A DNA stretch of 64,000 nt, taken from assembly GCA_020466095.1 (NCBI GenBank), contig CM035806.1, positions 70,854,323 through 70,918,322 of the forward strand. The letters run 5' to 3'. The stretch's first letter is position 1, and each line of letters opens with the position of its first letter. Shown piece after piece: positions 56,629 to 64,000 of this stretch. A model generated the notes under the pieces. That model worked only from the letters and a program-made list of their open reading frames with translations, ran no database searches and was not told where the DNA came from. A program made the position numbers and the translations under genes. The DNA is from Chlorops oryzae (taxonomy: Eukaryota > Arthropoda > Insecta > Diptera > Chloropidae).

Positions 56629-58764
56629 TTATAGGTAGTTCTCGATCTCAATTGAAGCCACTTCTAAAAGCTCCCCTTCATAAGCTCTAGACAGGGTATC
56701 TGCAACAACGTTTTCGCTCCCTTTTCTATGCTCTATAAGAAAATCGAATGCCTGCAGTTTTAATGCCCATCTTGCCAATCGACCCCCTAAATCCTTTTGG
56801 CTCATAAGCCATTTCAGGCTCCTATGATCAGTTATTACTTTGAACCTGTGTCCCTCAATATATGGTCTAAATTTTTTTATAGCTAAGACTACCGCTAAAC
56901 ACTCTAGTTCAGTAACTGAGTAGTTTCTCTGCGCTCTGTTTAATTTCTTTGACATAAACGCAATGGGACGTTCATGTCCTTCACTATCTTCTTGGGCTAG
57001 TAAGGCTCCTATCCCCCAGTTACTGGCGTCGCATTGGACCAGGAACTCTTGGTCATAGTTTGGATGGATTAGAACAGGAGCGCTTGTGAGCTTTTCTTTG
57101 ATAATCGTAAAGGCTTCCTCCGCTGAAGCATCCCATGTAAAGGTTCTTTTATTCGTCAATAGATCTGTCAACGGAGAAGTGCAGGAAGAATAATTTTCAA
57201 TAAAACGTCTGTACCACCCGGTCATGCCACGGAACTGGCGGAGCTGACGCAGGGTTTTCGGCACTGGGAAATTGGCAATGGCTTCAACTTTTCCAGGATC
57301 TACTTTTATGCTACCCTCTCCTACGATATGGCCTAGATAGTTAACTTCTTTAAGCGCAAATGCACTTTTGGCGACATTGATAGTCAACCCGGCTTTACGC
57401 AGCTGAGAAGCCACTTCAGACAGGTGAATGAGGTGGTCTTGGAAAGTCTGTGACAGGATCAAAAGGTCATCTAAATATACGAAAACGTGAGATCTCATAT
57501 TATATGGGATAACTACATCCATGAGCCTACACATCGTTTGTGGAGAATTGCAAAGGCCGAATGGCATTCTCGTAAATTGGTATAAGGGCCTGTTGGGTAT
57601 GGCGAACGCAGTTTTGGGTCTAGATTCACAGTCTAAATTGATTTGCCAAAAGGCATCCTTCAAGTCTATTTTAGAGATAAAATGCACTGGTGGTAGGCGC
57701 GCGATGATTCCATCAATATTTGGCATGGGATAAGCGTCTTTGATGGTAACCTCATTCAATTTGCGTGAATCCAAGCAAAACCGTACTTTACCCGGTTTTA
57801 CCACTAAAACTCCTGGAGAGGACCAAGGTGAGCTTCCCGCCTCTTCTACAACTCCTAGCTCAATCATTCTATCGATCTCTTGGCATAATAACTTTTCTCT
57901 TGCAGGTGAAATGGGGTAGGATTTTTGTTTGATTGGTTTAGCGGTTCCTGTGTCTATGGTGTGTTCTATTAATTTGGTGAGGCCGAGACCTTCCTTCTCA
58001 TAAGAGGGAAAGGATGAAATAAGGTCATTTAATAGTTTCATGGAAGTAGAGTCGAGTTGGTGTTTTTCTGAACTACCGGGTTCCATCTTAAGACAACAAT
58101 TTATTGGCTCAGATACTATACTCAATCCGAACATATCCCAAAAATCTATTCCGCATATGATATTGTCTTGCAACGATGGCACAATCAAAAAAGTAAAAGG
58201 CTTTTGTATTGCGTTAAAACTTACGTTAGCAGTAATAGTGCCAATGACTTGCTGTTTATGGCCGTCGGCGGTGCTGACCTTTGTCATGCATTTTTGAAAT
58301 TTCTGATTTTTTTGTATCTCTTGAGCTAAAATGCCTCCGAGACAACTAGAAGTGGCCCCACTATCTAACAGCGCTGGGTGTGCCGAACCAAATATAAATA
58401 CGGTAGCTCTTGGTCGAGAATCTATGTCTCCTCTTTGTATGGCTGAGATAATGCATTTGCGATATCCTTTAATTGTCTGCCAAAACTTCCTTAACCGTTC
58501 CGTAGAGCGTATTCTTCTTCTCGAAATAGAGCCTACAATCCTGTTGCGCGCTTGTTGATACTCAGCAAGCCGTATGTGGTAAGGTTTAATGGGACTAATT
58601 GATTCGGAATCTGTTGTGTGTGGAAGGGTGATGCATGGAACTGGTTGGTTTTCGGGTTTTCGGAGAATGGTGCGGGGTACTAGTTCCGAGGGCTTGTGGT
58701 TTGTGGATGTTCGCTCTTTGTGTTCGGAACATCCTTTTTGAAGTTTTTTGTATCCTCCTGACAA
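56629..58764 (-). pseudogene. Gypsy protease, reverse transcriptase and RNase H
   Basis: An aspartic protease with ALLDSGATSSCLGG lies near residue 130. The reverse transcriptase has RFCLDSRKLNEVTIKDAYPM, FTRMPFGLCNSPQTMCRLMD and the active site FVYLDDLLILS, and RNase H has FLVQCDASNWGIGALLAQ, SVTELECLAVVLAI and VITDHRSLKWL. 711 codons are open. The segment starts at a TTG, not an ATG, so it is made by frameshift from the Gag region. A 1-base shift at about 56.63 kb separates it from integrase, which usually follows in frame. Confidence 0.95.
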
Positions 58765-59518
58765 GTCGGATTATTACAAGTAGGAACATATTGTCCTGGC
58801 GCATTACACTTAAAGCAACGGAACACCAACGGCTGTTGACACTGTTTGTACCCGTGTCCTTTTTGTTGACAATTGAAGCAGACCCAGGACTCTTTAGAAG
58901 TGACCTTAAAGCAGAAATTTCTTCTACACGCTCCTTGGGTGAACTATCATCGGATTCTGCCAGTGATGAGACTGAACGGGGTGGATATTTTATCCGAGAG
59001 GGATAAGAATTCGGAAGTATTTCCTTACAGAAATTTTCATACTTTTTAACTTCCCTGCGCAGCTCGGCTAACGATGAGATCGACACATGAAGGAGCTCAT
59101 GTCGCAATTCGGGTTTAAGATTATGAATTATTATCTCAATGAGCCGGTTTTCCTCTATAGAAGTTTTAAGCCTGTCTGCCTTTCGCATTATTGTTTCTAA
59201 GTAGTCATCAAATGACTCTGCCGGCTTCTGTTTCACGTTGCGGATTTCGGTTTCCTTTTCAAAATCGGTAGAAAAATCCCTGAACTGCTTCCGCAGTGCT
59301 TCACAAAGAGCAAACCACTCCAGCTGATCTTCCCGACGGTGATACCGCCACAACCAATCAGCGGCCCTACCAGTGAATAATAAATGAGTGTAACGAACCA
59401 ACAAATCGAAATTACCGTTCAAATGATCGGCGGTTAGAATATTAATTCGATATATAAACTCTTCAACTGCAATATCATTGGCCGCTCCACTAAATTTAAT
59501 GTTCCAATTTCGGATCAA
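58595..59518 (-). pseudogene. Gypsy Gag (capsid part), zinc knuckle in a shifted frame
   Basis: Capsid-like region: NWNIKFSGAANDIAVEEFIY, LFTGRAADWLWRYHRR, ALRKQFRDFSTDFEKE, AESFDDYLETIMRKADRL. The knuckles follow in a different frame at about 58770-58900: a canonical CFNCQQKGHGYKQC and a second in which Tyr replaces His (CFKCNAPGQYVPTC). The Gag frame opens immediately after the overlap with the RING ORF and has no ATG before the capsid part, so it appears to depend on the RING ORF for initiation. Frame order is Gag, then -1 to knuckles, then -1 to Pol; one of these is likely a mutation. Confidence 0.85.
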
Positions 59519-59546
59519 GGTGGAAACTCGTTCACTGTGGTTGGGT

Positions 59547-60245
59547 CTAGACTATTATAGTTTGTCTTCTCGGCCTCCTAGGCATGGAATTATCTCGTGC
59601 CTCTGGTTCGAAATGTCTAGGGATGTTGTCTAACGAACCTATAGATGAGGCCTGATCAGCCTGAGGCGAAGAGACTTTCTCGCCAAGAGATAGATTTCTT
59701 AGGGTTCTTTTCAATGTGGTGCCTATACTAGTTGTAATCTCTTGTCGGAATACTGCTAGAGAATCTGCAATTAGTTGTTCTACCCTTTGCTCGTTAAGGA
59801 TATTGTTGTTAATAGGGGAATCACGGGTAGCTAATTTAACGTCCTGCGATAAAGCCTGAGATGTTTGGGTTTTGGAATATTGTCTGGTTGCTGGCCTATT
59901 TTGCTGCGCTGGCCTATTTTGCTGCGCTGGCCTTCCGCTTCTTTTTCCTTCACCCGAAGAGGGAGGATTTCTTAGATTTATTGTCTTTTTCCTATTTTCA
60001 GTGGGGGTACGTGGAATACCAGCGGTGGCAAGGAAATCGGTTATATGACACTCGAGTTTGCAAACTGGACAGCTAGGGTCATTTTCTAGCCAACTTTGAA
60101 GACACGTTAGGTGGAAATGATGTCTGCAAGGAGTCTCTGTCCTATTGGATATAGCAGTCAACACTTCATGGCAAATCGAGCAAAAATTATTATCGCTACC
60201 AATTGCTTGTAAGCTGGGTGGAAGATCAAGGTTTGATGACGTCAT
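59547..60245 (-). CDS. RING-H2 zinc-finger protein encoded at the head of the gypsy element
   Basis: 232 aa from an ATG, the first ORF after the primer site. Residues 22-62 are a full RING-H2: C22, C25, C40, H42, H45, C48, C59, C62, with CSICHEVL at the start, CRHHFHLTCLQSWL in the middle and PSCPVCK at the end. RING-H2 domains in host proteins recruit ubiquitin-conjugating enzymes. The rest is Arg/Ser/Gln-rich with a repeated RPAQQN word and a helical part (VEQLIADSLAVFRQEITTSI). Its stop overlaps the opening of the Gag frame by a few bases. It may be the N-terminal domain of a RING-Gag precursor. Ligase activity is inference. Confidence 0.88.
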   Translation of the reverse strand: MTSSNLDLPPSLQAIGSDNNFCSICHEVLTAISNRTETPCRHHFHLTCLQSWLENDPSCPVCKLECHITDFLATAGIPRTPTENRKKTINLRNPPSSGEGKRSGRPAQQNRPAQQNRPATRQYSKTQTSQALSQDVKLATRDSPINNNILNEQRVEQLIADSLAVFRQEITTSIGTTLKRTLRNLSLGEKVSSPQADQASSIGSLDNIPRHFEPEARDNSMPRRPRRQTIIV

Positions 60246-60819
60246 TTAAGTTTTGAAAGAGTTTAAAACAAAAAAAAATTTTTATACAAATGGCTGTTGA
60301 CATGAACAGGCAATACCGGTGATCGCCTAGGATTACAAAAATTAATTGGATCCCGAAAGAAAGTAAAGAAAGAAAATTTTCGTGCTTCAGAAATTTTCTT
60401 AAGTATAGGGGCCAGGTGACTAACTCCTAAAACTCTCAAGAATGGAGCGCGTTGTATAATGTGGTATCCTTTCGAGTAGTGGTTGCCATCTGATATGCAA
60501 CTAAAACGTCTCAAAAAAAAAGGAATTCCACAGGATTAGGCGTTTAAGACAGAAAAGTTTTAGAAACCTTGAAGTTGACTTTACCCCAAAATATCCCACT
60601 GGTCAATATTCAATATTTTCCAAATATCGTAGATCCTAGTGGGAAATTCAAGAGGATTGTAAATTAACAGAATAAAAGATAGAAGGAACTTAAGATGTAG
60701 AAGAACAAGTATTCCCCCAGCACTATCTGCTCAAGAGACGGCTGTTATTCTCAAAGAACTAGCTCATCAACGAATTGATTTGGGAGATCTTGCAGGTGTC
60801 GGTAATTTTGCTGGGAGTC

Positions 60820-60837
60820 GCCCCACGTTGGGCGCCA
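60820..60837 (-). other. Primer-binding site, tRNA-Lys type
   Basis: On the minus strand TGGCGCCCAACGTGGGGC starts 8 nt after the LTR. It is complementary to the 3' end of insect tRNA-Lys(CUU) as I remember it (GCCCCACGTTGGGCG plus CCA). Osvaldo and Ulysses elements use a tRNA-Lys primer. Confidence 0.85.
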
Positions 60838-60845
60838 TAAATCTA

Positions 60846-62810
60846 TGTAACGAACGCTCTCTTGCATGTGTATGACGTATACATATCAAGTCCTATCAAC
60901 TCTCTGCTGGTTCTGCCCATCCGGCTTTGCTCAGGGAAAATGGGGGAGTTCTTGCATCGAGTTGAAAGGGGGCAAGTTCATAAATTTAAAATTTTTCCAT
61001 GGGGCAGAAAAACTACTACAAAGAATATATACGGACAGACTCAAAGATTCACAAACTACGGAAAAGTGGGTGGGATACCATCAATTTTTGGCGGAAGGAG
61101 TATAAGCTGATGTTTAACCTTCCTTCGTCTTTACCCTCCCTTCCATCAAAGGCGTTTTTAATTTATGCCTTTTCCCAATTAGTAGACGGATTAAATGGCC
61201 TAACTTAGATCACCGCATGCGTCCATATCAACAGCCATATCTTTGTGCTTAACAATTCATCATTTTATTCAATAAAAAAAATTATAATTCGCGTTCGTTA
61301 ATGTGGGTAAGCTTCACGCTAGCAAGAAAAGTTGGTGGAGGTTAACCCCAAAAGAAGTTTCAAATTCAAAATCCTATGCTGGGCCCGCATACTGTATGCT
61401 ATTTGGATATAGTGGACCTAATTCGACCGACGCACGGCAGCGTGTAACTAACTTGTCGATGAATAACTTAAATACTATACAGGTGGTAAATATTCTCTTA
61501 GATCTACATTGTCTTATTATATATCTTTACTTTTCTTTGTTTACATAATGTTTTACTTTTCTGTTTTTTTTTTCTTTTTTTTTTTTTTTTTTTTTCTTAG
61601 ATCTTCAAAAATTTAAATCACGATTAATCACAAAAATGGTGCGGTGAACTTGAAGTAGATTTTAATAAGGTTCACTTGAATTTAGTAGCAAACTAGCATT
61701 TAGACTCATACAAGGTCTTGTTTGATAATTTATATTTGAAATCAAATTGTCTGCCAGTTATCCCGCGGACAGAATTCACGAGCAAGTTGTGAATCAAAAA
61801 AATATGTTCGTTGACAGTGAATCCTCTTTTAACGCACTTGAATTATATACCACCACAACACGAGGTCTTTATCAAGTTCACCGTTTAAATTCACCCTTTT
61901 TGTGATTTCACATTACCCGTGATTTCCTTTTTTTTTTTTTATTTGTCTTGAGTATTTTCTTTGGAAATTCGGATTTCTACTTGGGTTTGCTTTGCTTTGG
62001 CTTTGAAATTTGTGCAGCCTTTAATTAATAAATATCACTCTTTTGGATTGACTTACATTCTGCTCCACAAGCAAATTTGGGTTAATCTCACCGTCATTCG
62101 GCAGCAAAAAAAATGCAAGCGGCCGGCGCGCTCGGAACGTCCCCTGTAGACCAGTGGATCCGGAGCTCTTCAGGCGTCATCAACCCTTAAAATTCCTTTT
62201 GGGGATCGAGTGGCGGATACGCTACTGCATAGGGTGTCTGAGGTACGCGATGCCGTATGTATGGCCACGGGCTGAACAAGTGGCGTGTGCCTTTACAAAA
62301 GTGTATCTTTGGCTAGAGGGAAAGAGTTGACAACATCCAAGTGGAATTAATACAAGTATTAAAATGCACTAACATTCTGCTATCATTTGGAGATAAGTTA
62401 CCTAGTACGTGGGCGATGTCGAGGGATTGGATTTCCCGGTTTCGTGAGGTTAGGTTCACGAGGTGTGATCCTCGACTCCCTTTTCTGTTCTTTTCTTGGA
62501 GATTTTCCTTTCTTACGCGACCAACTATGACGTGAGCGATGGATGCGTTTTATGAATCGTGAATTGATTCTTTTTTCCAATTTTATTTTAAAATAAGTTT
62601 TCGGATTGCCGGTTTGCTCGACAACGATTAGAAGAAAAAGAAGGAAATTCTCGGAACTTATTATAGTTGGCTGCGATTACCGAAAATCAGCTGATCGCAC
62701 GCATGGTCGCTGTTACATGTTAAAGTGATGAAGTGTTGCATTTATTTCGCAAAAGTTTAAGGGCAACCTACACGACACGTCATAATTTAAATTTTCTACA
62801 GCCCCTCACA
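60846..62810 (-). repeat. Gypsy element 5' LTR
   Basis: 1965 bp, near-identical to 53384-55344; differences include T-run lengths near 61563-61595 and a few single-base changes. Confidence 0.95.
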
Positions 62811-62818
62811 ATTTATAG

Positions 62819-64000
62819 TCCCAATGCAATGCATACGATGGACTCTTCCGTTACAACAATTTCAACGATCTACCCGAAGTGGAAATGGAATATTTCATTA
62901 CGAAGAAATGTGAGGTAATTTCCTTTCGACGAAGTAGAGACGTCCCTTTTTTCTTTTAGCATCGAGTATTTGGAAGATGAATTTGCCAACATTTTTGGTA
63001 CAGAGCTTAAATTTGAACATAAATTCAGCATAAATTGCTCTACACAAACAGAGTAAGTTTTGAGAGTTTAAGTTATTATTTTGCAATGTATTTTGAATAA
63101 CATACTATATCTACATTAATTTGTTATAGCAACGACGTTATTATTATTGCAAACTCTGAAATCGAAAATATTAATTTGCGCAATAAAATGAAGAAGCTCA
63201 AATGTGAAAACACAAAAAAAAAAAAGAATTAGATGATGCTAAAAGTATAATAAATACAATGAAAAATGTATTCACTGACGGCCAAATACGAAAAATGGCT
63301 AATCCAGGTACAGTTTTTTTAAAATAAGATTCAAAATGTTATTTTAGGTATCTGTCAAGGTTAGGGGCAACAAATGAGGGAGACGTAACTGATACTCCGC
63401 TGATGACCCTGGGGATGCCGGGTACGTCGATTGATATGTCGGTTTGCGCGACGCGGTTGATTTTATTGTACTTTGCAACGGTATATTAAATTCGTTGCCA
63501 CTTCTCCTTTTTTTTTTTTTTTTTTTTTTTTGTTGTAATTCACTTTGAATTTTATATATATTTTGTTTTGTAATTCACTCTATCTATATTTTTTGTTTTG
63601 CTTGTAATTTTTTATTTTTCCTTTATTGGAATTCACTTTTAAATTTTGGGATTTTTCCTCTTTCCTTACTCTATCTATATTTTTTGTTTTGGGGCGGCGC
63701 GTGGGCGAGTTGTTCACGCGAAAAGAGATTTTTTTCGACAGTGAAGGGGCAGCGCGCAGTCCTCCCAGGCAGCGCTGCCGGTTAGCGTAGTCGAACGCGA
63801 AAAGGGTACTCACTAAGTTTGGTTATTTTGCCTTTCTTTAAAGCCTCGGCCTCAAAGTGGCTACGGCGAAAAACCAACAGTATCATTATGCAGAAAGAAA
63901 CATTAAATGGCGATGGGAAGACATTGCCCCGTGTATATTTTACACACCTCTGGACCAAGGCTTACAATCATTTGTACAAAAAGGCTTCCCGCTGCCCGAA
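62819..64000 (+). pseudogene. Third P/THAP9-like gene, middle exons, interrupted and cut by the window edge
   Basis: Likely exons: 62819-62914, 62960-63052 (ends NCSTQTE-like), 63130-63307 (coiled coil, then INTMKNVFTDGQIRKMANPG) and 63348 onward after a solo LTR (IKWRWEDIAP, then KAYNHLYKK and GFPLPE in shifting frames). The GQIRKM, KWxxEDIA and KAYxxLYKKGFPLP words are typical of the region between THAP domain and nuclease in P/THAP9 proteins. Introns are 40-77 nt with GT-AG ends. An A-run at 63214-63225 and frame changes near 63915 and 63980 suggest decay. The gypsy element sits in the preceding intron. Confidence 0.75.
63353..63879. mobile_element. Solo LTR with 5-bp duplication
   Basis: Starts TGTCAAGGTTAGGGGC and ends CGAAAAACCAACA, flanked by GTATC on both sides (63348-63352, 63880-63884). 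527 bp, T-rich interior, no ORF. The family is unassigned; it differs from the BEL and gypsy LTRs in this window. It inserted five bases after the acceptor of a P-like gene intron. Confidence 0.85.

Larger units (their letters stand above)
53384..62810 (-). mobile_element. Ty3/gypsy LTR retrotransposon, Osvaldo/Ulysses-like by layout
   Basis: 9427 bp on the minus strand, with direct LTRs of 1.96 kb and a 4-bp duplication ATTT (53380-53383, 62811-62814). Order 5' to 3': LTR, primer site, RING-H2 ORF, Gag, protease, reverse transcriptase, RNase H, integrase, LTR. The LTRs differ by only a few indels, mostly in homopolymers, so insertion is recent. Yet coding frames are broken near 58.9, 56.63 and 56.06 kb, so it cannot be autonomous as assembled. 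It sits in an intron of a P/THAP-like gene. Confidence 0.93.

Overview
This 64 kb window is repeat-rich eukaryotic DNA, most likely dipteran heterochromatin or a piRNA-cluster-like graveyard. A tephritid-like fly is my guess. The evidence is AT-rich sequence, short introns of about 40-60 nt, a mini-me-type element with its (TA)n and (GTCY)n tracts, and a mix of Jockey/LOA LINEs, BEL/Pao, Ty3/gypsy, mariner, piggyBac, hAT, PIF/Harbinger and P/THAP elements. I found no convincing single-copy host gene, rRNA, intact tRNA or CRISPR array. A 100-N assembly gap lies at 34664-34763.

Layout. 0-9 kb: a Harbinger 5' gene fragment, several MITEs, a mini-me-like element with 127 uninterrupted TGTC units followed by a 101-bp satellite, and a foldback element with arms of about 0.8 kb. 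9-14.6 kb: a structurally complete Jockey-type LINE with both ORFs open. 14.6-17.9 kb: small MITEs and unassigned DNA. 18-20 kb: the C-terminal half of a P/THAP9-like transposase (minus strand). 20.5-22.1 kb: a Harbinger remnant (Myb-like gene plus convergent transposase end). 22.9-27.9 kb: a complete hAT element with an exact 8-bp target duplication and a broken transposase. 28.1-34.7 kb: a four-deep nest, a P-like N-terminal half containing piggyBac, which contains a deleted BEL element, which contains an intact mariner. 34.8-36.1 kb: a second, broken mariner in a Harbinger transposase.

37.3-37.8 kb: a palindromic GAATTCG-rich element. 38.1-48.2 kb: a LOA-like LINE split by a 7.2-kb element with inverted arms of 0.65 kb, which itself carries a second LINE and an hAT MITE. 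48.2-53.4 kb: MITEs, SINE-like pieces and short tandem repeats. 53.4-62.8 kb: a Ty3/gypsy element (minus strand) with near-identical 1.96-kb LTRs, a tRNA-Lys-type primer site and a RING-H2 ORF ahead of Gag. It sits in an intron of a third P/THAP-like gene, which is also hit by a solo LTR at 63.35-63.88 kb and runs off the right edge.

The coding sequences do not form a pathway. They are independent mobile elements, many inserted into one another, and insertion order can be read from target-site duplications. The most unusual observations are the RING-H2 domain at the head of a retrotransposon Gag, the PHD finger in a BEL Gag nearby, the reciprocal empty-site pair at 1.15-2.28 / 5.79-8.87 kb, the expanded mini-me microsatellite, and MITE-like elements with CCCA termini, two of which have 2-bp duplications. 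Family names come from motif recognition, not from database searches.
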